DNA of 26,852 bases from an uncultured Beijerinckiaceae bacterium (GTDB lineage: Bacteria; Pseudomonadota; Alphaproteobacteria; Rhizobiales; Beijerinckiaceae): positions 1 to 26,852 of the forward strand of contig CALMRL010000369.1 in assembly GCA_937873345.1 (NCBI GenBank), written 5' to 3'. Below, piece after piece: positions 15,906 through 23,470 of the stretch (position 1 is the first letter of the stretch; each line of letters opens with the position of its first letter). The position numbers and the translations under genes were made by a program. Below the pieces are notes generated by a model that was not told the origin of the DNA, ran no database searches, and was given only the letters and a program-made list of their open reading frames with translations.

Positions 15906-16163
15906 AGCCAAGCGGATCGACAAGGGCCAGGATTGAGGCGAAGTTTGTGGCGAGCTTGTCGTGAGCCAAGTCGCGATAGGACGGAAGTCCTTCAGCCTTG
16001 AGAAGGTCGCCTCGATGTGCCAGGGCGAGCCGCTCTTCAGCATATGGACGACGCCCGACAGCACGCGGCGGTCATCGACCCGGCAGGCGCCGGGCTGGTT
16101 GGTGGGCATGAACGGGCCGATCGCCGCCCACTGCTCGTCAGAAAGCCAGAACAGCTCAGCCAT
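15906..16163 (-). pseudogene. IS5-family transposase with large internal deletion
   Basis: It starts MAELFWLSDEQWAAIGPFMP, the standard N-terminal domain of an IS5-group transposase, and runs to MLKSGSPW. It then jumps directly to IEATFSRLKDFRPIAT, a C-terminal block. A frameshift follows before DKLATNFASILALV. The roughly 150-200 residues in between, including most of the catalytic core, are missing. The frame then runs by chance into the neighbouring IS5 remnant, creating an artificial 160-residue reading frame. Confidence 0.8.
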
Positions 16164-16175
16164 CGTCGCCTCCAC

Positions 16176-16520
16176 TACGCCGCAGACGGCAGGAAAAGGC
16201 GATTGTCATGCCAATGCAACAACTTGATCAGGTTGGGACCCTGGCGCGTTGAGGCCTGATGCAATGAAGGGCGAGGTCACCACCTGAAGATCGCTGAACG
16301 GCCGCTTTCAGACGCAGCGTTGATCAGCCTCCACGACGAGGTTGGTTGGAAGCTGCCATCGGCGTGATCTCCGCTCATCAACATGACACCATCCAGAACA
16401 GCCTCTGTCCTTCCGGCCAGCATCGGCTGGATTACAGCCGATCGGCACTGCGTCCCTTCCAGCCACTCCCGCCTTCTGGATCAGCCAGGAGCAGCTTTGG
16501 CAAGGCTGGCGCGTCGGTCG
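16176..16520. other. gene-free stretch between IS5 remnants and msrB
   Basis: No supported gene, RNA or clear IS end. The open frames are shadows without family features. It probably includes the outer end of the IS5 remnant, but no matching inverted repeat to the 15529 end could be seen. Confidence 0.4.
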
Positions 16521-16970
16521 TCATTCGACGTTCTTCACTTGCGGCAGATAGGCGCCATAGCCTTCCGCCTCCATCTCGGCCCTTGGGACGAACCGGAGCG
16601 AGGCCGAGTTGATGCAGTAGCGCAGGCCGCCGCAGTCACGAGGGCCGTCGTCGAAAACATGGCCGAGATGGCTGTCGCCGTGCTTCGAGCGAACTTCGAT
16701 GCGGACCATGCCGTGCGACGCGTCCCTGAGTTCGGCCACGTTGGCCGGCTCGACCGGCTTCGTGAAGCTCGGCCAGCCGCAACCCGACTCGTACTTGTCG
16801 GCGCTCGCGAACAGGGGTTCGCCGGAGACGACGTCCACGTAGAGGCCGGGCTCCTTGTTGTGGAGGAGCGCCCCCGTGCCCGGTCGCTCCGTGCCGTTGC
16901 GTTGGGTCACCTGGTGCTGCTCCAGCGTCAGCGCCGCCACGGCTTCCTCGGTCTTGCGGTAGCTGGTCAT
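16521..16970 (-). CDS. msrB: peptide-methionine (R)-S-oxide reductase
   Basis: A 149-residue MsrB that reduces methionine-R-sulfoxide in proteins, with recycling through thioredoxin. The diagnostic blocks are SGCGWPSF (Cys64), HGDSHLGHVFDDGP (97-110) and GLRYCINSASLRF with catalytic Cys119. The CxxC zinc pairs of the other MsrB subtype are absent. No signal peptide, so cytoplasmic. The ATG at 16970 has a perfect AGGAGG 8 nt upstream. It lies downstream of an EthD-family pseudogene and is intact amid decayed sequence. Confidence 0.95.
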   Translation of the reverse strand: MTSYRKTEEAVAALTLEQHQVTQRNGTERPGTGALLHNKEPGLYVDVVSGEPLFASADKYESGCGWPSFTKPVEPANVAELRDASHGMVRIEVRSKHGDSHLGHVFDDGPRDCGGLRYCINSASLRFVPRAEMEAEGYGAYLPQVKNVE

Positions 16971-17065
16971 TGGCAGATCCTCCTGGGTGGCATCGACATG
17001 GCGCTGGCGCAACGGCCGCGCCACCCGGGCTGCAGCCCAAAGCCGAAAGGCAACCTCGCCGATGG

Positions 17066-17364
17066 TCAAAGTGGGAGGGCGCGACGCTGCGACGACCGGA
17101 CAGCGGTGAACCTGACGATGTCGGCCACGACGCCGGACGTCTCTGCCGATTGCAGAGCGGCACCGAGTGCCGTGTCGTCGCGAAACTCGCAGACGGCCGT
17201 GGCGATGCTCGAGCCGCCCTGGCTTGCAGGGAAGAAGGCAGAACGGAACCGCAGATCCTGCGAGTTCCAGACATCCAGCACCGGGGAATGTGAACGCGCG
17301 CATAGTAATCCCGGTCGAAGCGTGTCGCATCATCACCGGGGTAGGTCACGAGGAGTGTCGTCAT
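17066..17364 (-). pseudogene. EthD-family protein, broken by a deletion/frameshift
   Basis: It starts MTTLLVTYPGDDATRFDRDY and YARVHIP, the usual head of an EthD-type small dimeric alpha/beta-barrel protein. The frame is then lost. A second frame carries the matching tail: FFPASQGGSSIATAVCEFRD, TALGAALQSAETSGVVADIV and RFTAVRSSQRRALPL, ending at 17066. The few dozen residues normally joining these parts, with the central strand, are shortened and out of frame near 17285. No Shine-Dalgarno precedes the ATG at 17364. EthD-like proteins accompany ring-degrading or polyketide enzymes, but the role is usually unknown. Confidence 0.7.
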
Positions 17365-17605
17365 GACTTTGACGTTTCGGGCATCAGAGAAAGTTCTGCC
17401 ATAACGGACCAGTCCTTCTCGCCGAGGGCGCCTCGACGGCCATGCGGCCGCGCAAGCTGCGCGTCATAGGGTCAAGGCGCTCCACAGTGCCGGACATAAT
17501 GGTCCTTCAGGCTGGGCCGTCCTCCGCAAGCTGACGAAGACCAGCGCGAGCGGACCTTCACGCGCCGGGACATCCCGCCCGATGCGGTCGCGCAGACCAT
17601 GAGCG

Positions 17606-17785
17606 ATGGCAGGTCTCCTGGCTCGCGAGTCACTGCCCGGCGCCGACCTTCCCGAAGCATCGGTCGCTTCAATGGTGTCGCGAGGCGTCGGGCTCGCCGC
17701 TTACAGTTGCGGGGACAGCCGCGGCATGGGGCCTCGCCGTCCGCACCGCGTTCCCTTCTGATCCCCGAGAGGAACCATCGCGCGC
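17606..17785 (-). promoter_or_regulatory. cobalamin (B12) riboswitch
   Basis: Read on the minus strand, the conserved elements occur in the right order. They are GGTTCC...CGGGGATCAGAAGGGAACGCGGTGCGG, then GGCTGTCCCCGCAACTGTAA, a degenerate B12 box (CACCATTG for CCACTG), and CGGGAAGGTCGG. GAGCCAGGAGACCTGCC closes the 3' side at 17608-17624. Spacing and total length (about 180 nt) match the class. It would sense adenosylcobalamin and control a downstream minus-strand gene. Below it lie only short frames, the EthD pseudogene and msrB. On its 5' side it is crowded by an IS481 tail, so its promoter may be lost. Confidence 0.88.
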
Positions 17786-17844
17786 AGCCTAGCGGATCGG
17801 CTCGGCGGGCGTCAGCTATTGGATCAGGCCGAAGCCGCAGCCTG

Positions 17845-17989
17845 GTACACGCTGACTGGACCCTTGCGGTACTCGGCGGTGACCCTGCGCGGCCTCACAC
17901 CTTACAAGGCAATCTGCCAAACCTGGACAAAGGAGCCTGACAGGTTCACCCTCGACCTGCTCTACAAAACGCCGGGACTGAACAGCTAA
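17845..17989 (+). pseudogene. IS481-type transposase, C-terminal tail only
   Basis: The plus strand ends with LRGLTPYKAICQTWTKEPDR, then FTLDLLYKTPGLNS and a stop at 17987-17989. This matches the usual tail (GLTPYE-x-ICK-x-WT...PGLN) of IS481-type integrase-fold transposases. Nothing of the catalytic core is upstream; instead the sequence passes into the riboswitch region. It is a short scrap, so the subfamily is uncertain. Confidence 0.6.
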
Positions 17990-18041
17990 TGCGCTATGAA
18001 GCAGAACTGGTCTGGCGCAGCAGACCTGGAGCGGTTTCGTT

Positions 18042-18250
18042 TTACATCGGCTCATATCCGGCATGGTCGAAGTAGCTGGCGCACTCGCGAGGCGTGACTT
18101 TGGCGAGTGCGTCTTTGATGGCTCGGAGCAGGTCAGGATGGTGCAGGCGGCAGCCTTGCGCAACAGTGCCTCGGGCTTGGCGAAGGCCATCTCGATCGGG
18201 TTGAAGTTGGGGCTGTAGGGCGGCAGGTCGCGGTGCGCACCCCGACGCGC
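18042..18250 (-). pseudogene. IS630-family transposase, C-terminal tail with frameshift
   Basis: The minus strand reads RDLPPYSPNFNPIEMAFAKP and EALLRKAAA, the block with the third catalytic acid (Glu in NPIE). After a one-base shift it continues as LLRAIKDALAKV and TPRECASYFDHAGYEPM, ending at TAA (18042-18044). The rest of the transposase is missing. It is not simply the lost tail of the copy at 1122-1548, which lies 16.5 kb away. Confidence 0.8.
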
Positions 18251-18265
18251 TCGTGAGCGGGCAGG

Positions 18266-19094
18266 TTGACCCATCCTCGACCGCGTTCTCTGACTACATC
18301 CCCCGATGCCGTCCGCAAAACCATCGCCGCGAGGATGTCGACGTCCGCCGACGCGAGCTTGCGCATGCTCGGTCCGGCTCTGGTGCTCGGTTGCTGCTCA
18401 GGCGTCGTCACCCGCTTATCGGTCAGGCCGTGCATCGCCTGCGCCGCCCTCCTCGTGGCGACGGCGCCGTCGCTCGCCATCCTCGGCACGTCGGCGAATC
18501 CGTCCGACCAGATCGTCGCGGCGATGTTTGTCCTCTTCTTGATCGGCGGCGTGCGCCACCTCGATCGCGCCATGGTCCGCAATATCGCCTCGCGGCTCGA
18601 CATGGCGGCCCTAGCGAGGCACGACCACTTCACGGGTCTCCTCAACCGGCTCAGGCTGCGCGAGGCGTTCATCGAGGTTATGGCGGGCAAGGGTGCTGCG
18701 CCTCGATCTCGACGGCTTCAAGGAGGTGAACGATCGACACGGCGATCTCGCCGGCGACGCTGTCCTGAGGGACGTCGCGCGGCGGCCGCGGCCGCCCTGA
18801 CCCGGCTCGGCGGCGTCGAGTCCGTGGTCGATCGCCCCGGCCTCGACGGCGATCGCGCGAACGCCTTGATTGGTCGCCTCGGCGTTGGCCGAGCCTTTCG
18901 CGTGGAAGGGCGGGTGGCTGGTCGTCGGGGCGAGCATCGGCCGCGCGTCGGCGACCCCGGACCGATCTGGGCTGGAGGACGCGCCGCGCGCCGCCGACGA
19001 GGTCTCCTACGCGGCCAAGCATGGGAAACGGCGCGCCCGCGGTGGCCGGGATGGCGTCGGAGGGCGACGAACGCTCGCCATCCGCGCCGCCTGA
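18266..19094 (+). pseudogene. diguanylate cyclase pseudogene lacking the GGDEF signature
   Basis: The first frame has two or three membrane segments (GPALVLGCCSGVVTRLSV, then AAMFVLFLIGGVRHLDRAM) followed by LARHDHFTGLLNRLRLREAF, the entry to a GGDEF domain. Near 18690 the frame shifts to LRLDLDGFKEVNDRHGDLAG and DAVLRDVARR, then a stop. A third stretch (FAWKGGWLVVGASIGRAS and AADEVSYAAKHGKRRARGG) is the domain's C-terminal end. The GGDEF/GGEEF active-site segment between the last two is absent. The original made cyclic di-GMP from GTP at the inner membrane; this copy cannot. Confidence 0.85.
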
Positions 19095-19608
19095 GCGCGC
19101 CTGCCGATCGCGCCCCGCCCGGCGCGCCGGATCGGCGCCGGCGACCTTCGCGGCCACCCGCTACGAGAAGAGCGCCGCAAGCTTCGCCGGTCTCCTCCAC
19201 CTCGCCGCCGTCGACTGGCTCAGGCGATGGCAGACCCTCATCCCCATAGTCACTTGCCTGCCTTATTTTGGTGACCTACCGTACCTGCCGAAACGGAACC
19301 ACCGGTATCGAACGTGCCGAAGAAAAGGTTCGGAGCCGAGTTGTGTCGTGGCCTCGGCCAAGCGATGTCTCGACCAAGGGAAGCACGCGAAGGTGACGGA
19401 CTTGCAGGTAGCGAGTCCGATAAGATCGGGACGCGAGCTGCTCCGTCCATTCCAATTGTGACACTCCCGCAGTCAAAACGCGCTTTCTTGGCCATCCGAG
19501 GCGGTCATAAGATGTATCTGCCAGCTTCCGCTTTAGTCTTGCAAGGCGTGGGACTGAAGCTGGAGACTTCGGGTTTACAAGCACCGACCCTGCGAGATTA
19601 GCTGAGCG
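19095..19608. other. gene-free stretch before the sulfotransferase
   Basis: About 510 bp with less GC than the genes to the right. Open frames on both strands show no family features. One plus-strand frame (19456-19602) contains QSKRAFLAIRGGHKMYLP and ALVLQG, faintly like the start of ribonuclease P protein, but too short and unsupported to call. This region marks the junction between the decayed segment and intact sequence. Confidence 0.4.
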
Positions 19609-20424
19609 ATGATGAGCGGCATCCACTTCATCTCCGGCCTGCCCCGCTCCGGGTCGACCCTGCTGGCGGCGCTGCTGCGGCAGAACCCGGCGTTGCACGC
19701 CAACATCTCCAGCCCGCTCGGCGCCATGGTCGGGGCGATGCTGGGCAGCATGAGCGTCGGCAACGAGACGTCGGTCTTCATCGACGACGCGCAGCGCACG
19801 GCGGTGCTGAAGGGCTTGTTCGAGTCCTTCTACGGCGTCCACCACAGCGAGCGCACGGTGTTCGACACCAATCGCGGCTGGACCACGCGCATCGACCTGC
19901 TGGCCAGGCTGTTCCCCGATGCCAAGGTGATCTGCTGCGTGCGGCACGTGCCCTGGATCATCGACAGCGTGGAGCGGCTGATCCGGGGCAACCCGCTCGA
20001 ACTCTCCAGGATCTTCGATCTCGACCAGGGCGGCACCGTGTACTCGCGCGCCGACGGGCTGATGAGCAACGGCGGCATGGTCGGCTTCGCCTTGAACGCG
20101 ATGAAGCAGGCGATGCACGGCGCTGAGGCCTCGCGGATGATGCTGCTGCCCTACGACGCGCTGGCGAGCGATCCGGCGACGGCGATGGAGGCGGTCTACC
20201 GCTTCACCGGGCTGCCGCCATTCCCACACGACTTCGAGGCCATCAGCTTCGAGACGGCCGAGTTCGACGCCCGGCTCGGCACGCCGGGGCTGCACCGCGT
20301 GCGGCCGAAGGCGGAGCGCGTGGAGCGCGAGACGATCCTGCCGCCCGACCTTTGGGCCCGCTACGAGGGCGCCAGCATCTGGCGCAACCCCGACTTCAAC
20401 AAGGGTCGTATCGAAGTCGCCTGA
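19609..20424 (+). CDS. sulfotransferase family protein
   Basis: A 271-residue PAPS-dependent sulfotransferase-fold protein. The 5'-phosphosulfate loop is GLPRSGSTLLAALL (residues 10-23). The 3'-phosphate site is VICCVRHVPWIIDSVERL with Arg112 and Ser120. Family members transfer sulfate to carbohydrates, lipids or small molecules in the cytoplasm; the substrate here is not visible. Two consecutive ATGs (19609, 19612) are possible; the ribosome binding site is weak. The gene ends 56 bp before a glycine-rich Hint protein on the same strand, so the two may be co-expressed and functionally linked. Confidence 0.9.
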   Translation: MMSGIHFISGLPRSGSTLLAALLRQNPALHANISSPLGAMVGAMLGSMSVGNETSVFIDDAQRTAVLKGLFESFYGVHHSERTVFDTNRGWTTRIDLLARLFPDAKVICCVRHVPWIIDSVERLIRGNPLELSRIFDLDQGGTVYSRADGLMSNGGMVGFALNAMKQAMHGAEASRMMLLPYDALASDPATAMEAVYRFTGLPPFPHDFEAISFETAEFDARLGTPGLHRVRPKAERVERETILPPDLWARYEGASIWRNPDFNKGRIEVA

Positions 20425-20480
20425 GTGTTACAGTATCCGCTGGTTGTCGCAGCGTAACGATGGGATTGGGAGACCGAGTG

Positions 20481-22355
20481 ATGGCAGCACCTTACAATTT
20501 CGCCTACGCCGGCAGCGGCGGCATGGGGTCGCCGCAGACGTTCACGGTGCCGACCACCGGCACCTTCGACATCACCGGCTACGGCGGCCAGGGCGGCAAC
20601 TCGGGGGCCGATCACGCGGCCGGCGGCAAGGGCGCCGAGGACGGCGGCAACTTCTCGCTGACGGCCGGCGAGAAGCTGAAGATCTTCGTCGGCGGCCAGG
20701 GCGGCCAGGGCTACACGGCACAATACGCCGGAGAAGGCGACGGCGGCGGTGGCGGCGGCACGTTCGTGCTCGCCAGCACCAATGGCGGACCCTACACCCT
20801 GCTGCTTGCCGCCGGCGGCGGCGGTGGCAGCGGAGCAAGCTCGGGTGCCGGAGGTGCGGGTGTCATCACCCCCCAGGGCAACGGCGCTGGCGGGAAGGCT
20901 GGGGCGCAGGCAGAAGGCGAATATTATGCGCCCAGCGGCGGTGCGGGGTTCAAGAGCAACGGAGACCCCGGCCTTGGCTACGTCGCGACCCACACCAACA
21001 TGACTCCAGGCGGCACGAGCGTGTCGTCCACCACGAACCCCGGGGCTGGCGGGCCCGTCCAGGGCGGCCCCTTCAACCCGGCGGACGTGAATGGTGGCGG
21101 CGGCTTCGGTGGCGGCGGCTCGGGGTACCAGCACGCTGGCGGCGGCGGCGGCGGCTACACCGGCGGCAATGCCGGCTCATATACACGTCCTAATGGTTCG
21201 AGGTATCTTGCTTCGACCGGCGGCTCGTCCTACATCGCCTCGTCCGGCACCGCGATCGCGGCGCAGCAGGTCGCCGGCGAGAACGTGGGGAACGGCAAGG
21301 TCGAGATCACCGCCGTGTGCTTCGCCTCCGGCACACTGATCCGCACGGCGCGCGGCGACATCGCCGTGGAGGCGCTGCAGGTCGGCGACCTTGCGGTGAC
21401 GGCGTCCGGCGCCCACCGCCCGATCCGCTGGCTCGGCCATCGCACCGTGTCGTGCCGCAGCCATCCTCGTCCCCATGAAGCCATGCCGGTGCGGGTCGCC
21501 GCTCACGCCTTCGGCGACAACCGCCCCGCGCGCGACCTGCTGGTGTCGCCCGGGCACTCGCTCTGCGCCGACGTCGTCGGCGAGGTGCTGATCCCGGCCT
21601 CCGCGATGGTCAACGGCACTACGATCACCCAGGAGGAGATGGAACATGTCACCTACTGGCACGTCGAGCTCGACAGCCACGACATCCTGCTCGCCGAGAA
21701 CATGCCGGCCGAGAGCTACCTCGAGATGGGCAACCGCTGCTTCTTCGCGGACGGTGACGTCGTCGCGCTCGACGCCTCGCCCGACGCGCCTGTGGCGACC
21801 CACGCCGACTTCTGCCGGCCGTTCCACGCCGATGGCGCCCTGGTCGAGGTGGTGCGCGCCCAGCTTGCCGCTCGCGCCCCGCGGCTTGGCTGGCGCCTGG
21901 AAGAGCAAGGCTTGGGCGACCTCCACCTGATGGTCGATGGCGTCCGCCTCGACCCGCAGCTGCGTGGCCTTGCGGCCCGCTTCACGGTGCCGCCGGCGGC
22001 GCGCGACGTGTGGCTCGTGTCCAGCACCAGCGTTCCCGCGACGATCTGGTCGTCGTCGGACACCCGCACGTTGGGCGTCTGCCTGCAGACCTTGGCCATC
22101 GACGACGGCTTCGGCGCGGCGCTTGCCATCGTGATGGACGATCCACGCCTGTGCGTCGGCTTCCACGGCGTCGAGCGCGACGGCGAGAGCAAGCGGCGTT
22201 GGACCGCTGGCCGCGCCCTGCTGCCGGCAAGCCTGTGGGATGGTACGGAAGACGAGTTCTTCCTGCGCATCGAACTGGCGTTCCCGGCGCTCCCGCGTTG
22301 GGCGGCGCCCGTGCCAGTCGCCAGCGTTGAGGCCCTACCACGCCTTATCGCCTGA
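20481..22355 (+). CDS. glycine-rich protein with a C-terminal Hint (hedgehog/intein-like) domain
   Basis: A 624-residue protein. Residues 1-275 are extremely Gly-rich with GGxGG and GGGGGG runs and the TGTFDITGYGGQGG pattern of the ALK-type glycine-rich fold. Residues about 278-420 form a Hint_2 domain: Cys280 in VCFASGTLIRTARG (self-splicing nucleophile position), LLVSPGHSLCADVV with His359, and YWHVELDSHDILLAENMPAE. A further 200-residue C-terminal region (from about 425) contains RRWTAGRALLPASLW. Hint domains cleave or rearrange the chain at the Cys. No classical signal peptide is seen, as is usual for proteins exported by type I secretion. The ATG at 20481 has GGGAG 9 nt upstream; the ATG at 20460 does not. 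It probably works with the sulfotransferase gene before it. Confidence 0.9.
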   Translation: MAAPYNFAYAGSGGMGSPQTFTVPTTGTFDITGYGGQGGNSGADHAAGGKGAEDGGNFSLTAGEKLKIFVGGQGGQGYTAQYAGEGDGGGGGGTFVLASTNGGPYTLLLAAGGGGGSGASSGAGGAGVITPQGNGAGGKAGAQAEGEYYAPSGGAGFKSNGDPGLGYVATHTNMTPGGTSVSSTTNPGAGGPVQGGPFNPADVNGGGGFGGGGSGYQHAGGGGGGYTGGNAGSYTRPNGSRYLASTGGSSYIASSGTAIAAQQVAGENVGNGKVEITAVCFASGTLIRTARGDIAVEALQVGDLAVTASGAHRPIRWLGHRTVSCRSHPRPHEAMPVRVAAHAFGDNRPARDLLVSPGHSLCADVVGEVLIPASAMVNGTTITQEEMEHVTYWHVELDSHDILLAENMPAESYLEMGNRCFFADGDVVALDASPDAPVATHADFCRPFHADGALVEVVRAQLAARAPRLGWRLEEQGLGDLHLMVDGVRLDPQLRGLAARFTVPPAARDVWLVSSTSVPATIWSSSDTRTLGVCLQTLAIDDGFGAALAIVMDDPRLCVGFHGVERDGESKRRWTAGRALLPASLWDGTEDEFFLRIELAFPALPRWAAPVPVASVEALPRLIA

Positions 22356-22373
22356 GGCAGGGTTCGTCCTGAA

Positions 22374-22395
22374 GCGCCGGCTGGGTACCCGGCGC
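22374..22395. terminator. hairpin between convergent genes
   Basis: GCGCCGG, 8 bases, CCGGCGC: perfect 7-bp GC arms, 18 bp after the Hint gene stop and before the convergent reductase gene stop. There is no T-run, so it is at best a weak or bidirectional terminator. Confidence 0.4.
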
Positions 22396-22488
22396 CTCTT
22401 CGCTCGACTGCTGTCGCTCGCATCGACCGGCGGCGATTCAGGGCTTGCAGCCAAAGCGACCTGAGCCGGCGCCGACCTCGCCAGCGCG

Positions 22489-23205
22489 CTACTTCGCCGA
22501 GCCGAGCTTCCGCTTCCACTCGGCGGCGGAGAATGCGCCGGTGCCGAGCGGCCGGCCGGGTCCCAATTCGTCGGCGCGGGCGAGCGGCACGACCACCGGT
22601 TCGAAACCGGCCTGTGTCACGAGGTCCGAGCCGACCGACACCGCCTTCGGGTCGTCGCCGGCTAGGGGAATGGCGACGCGATCGCCCTTGCGGAAACCGT
22701 CGGCCGCCATGTCCTTGTAGTTGATGGCGTTGAAGCCGCGCACCAGATGCGAATCGGGCATCAGCCCGGCGGAGTAGGCGCCGATGCCGACCTTGCGGAC
22801 GTCGTCGGCGATCGCGCCATCACGGGCGGGAATGGCGTTGGTCGCGTCGAACACCACCTTGCCCTTGAGCGCGGCGGCGTTGGCGGTCGTGACCTCCGGC
22901 ATCGCCTTGTAGGGCACCGCCATCACCACCACGTCGCCGAAGGCGATAGCCTGCGCGGGCGTGCCGACCGTGGCGCCGGGGCCGGCCTCGGCGGCGACCG
23001 CCTTCAGTTCGTCGGGATGGCGCGAGGCGAACATCACCTCGTCGCCGGCCTTGGTCCATAGCATGCCGAGCGTCGAGCCGACGTGGCCGGCGCCGATGAT
23101 GCCGATCTTATGATGCGCGCTTTCGGCGCGGACCGCGGGGCTGGCGGCGTGGGCGGAGGCGGCGACGATGAGTGTCGCTACCGCGCGCCTGGAAAAGGTC
23201 GGCAT
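22489..23205 (-). CDS. NADPH-dependent F420 reductase-like protein with Tat-type signal
   Basis: A 238-residue Rossmann protein of the F420-dependent NADP oxidoreductase family. It has GIIGAGHVGSTLG (35-47) for dinucleotide binding, FASRHPDE with Ser61/Arg62 at the NADP 2'-phosphate position, VVVMAVPYKAMPEV, and DATNAIPARDG. The N-terminus FSRRAVATLIVAAS with an A-x-A site (VRA-ES) looks like a twin-arginine signal, odd for an NADP enzyme but plausible because Tat exports folded, cofactor-loaded proteins. The ATG at 23205 has AGGAG 8 nt upstream. F420 itself is rare in alphaproteobacteria, so the true substrate is uncertain. It is divergent from a nucleotide-transporter-like gene. Confidence 0.88.
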   Translation of the reverse strand: MPTFSRRAVATLIVAASAHAASPAVRAESAHHKIGIIGAGHVGSTLGMLWTKAGDEVMFASRHPDELKAVAAEAGPGATVGTPAQAIAFGDVVVMAVPYKAMPEVTTANAAALKGKVVFDATNAIPARDGAIADDVRKVGIGAYSAGLMPDSHLVRGFNAINYKDMAADGFRKGDRVAIPLAGDDPKAVSVGSDLVTQAGFEPVVVPLARADELGPGRPLGTGAFSAAEWKRKLGSAK

Positions 23206-23470
23206 GGATGATCTCCTGGTCAGGACGACGGCTGCGGTGCCCGATCGCTGTCCTGCCAACGCGCGACGCGGCGCGGCGTCCCATCCCGAAGATGTGACCC
23301 CCGAAGCCCGCATCGATCTGGCAGCATGATCGCCGCCCCGCGGTCCGCCTCCATCGGCGGGCAGGCAGCCTCCCTGCCGATCGATCCTGCGGTGGGCGCG
23401 AGCGTCGGCCACGAGGGCGGATCGCGGTCCGAGCGGCCGATCGCGTCCTGAAAGAGAGAGACCATCCGCG

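Noticed and set aside
17414..17527. 37-codon minus-strand frame after GAAGGA, downstream of the riboswitch
   Set aside because: Short, Arg-rich and without recognisable features; not enough to call it the riboswitch target.
19456..19602. Plus-strand frame faintly like ribonuclease P protein
   Set aside because: Only about 25 residues look similar, there is no rpmH gene beside it, and the frame ends before the RNR core motif.
19276..20295. 339-codon minus-strand frame across the sulfotransferase
   Set aside because: It is a shadow of the sulfotransferase gene on the opposite strand, where the PAPS motifs are clear.
20510..21180. GGC-rich repeats that could be read as a DNA repeat array
   Set aside because: They encode the Gly-rich domain of the Hint protein in frame with varied codons, so they are coding low complexity, not a CRISPR or tandem array.
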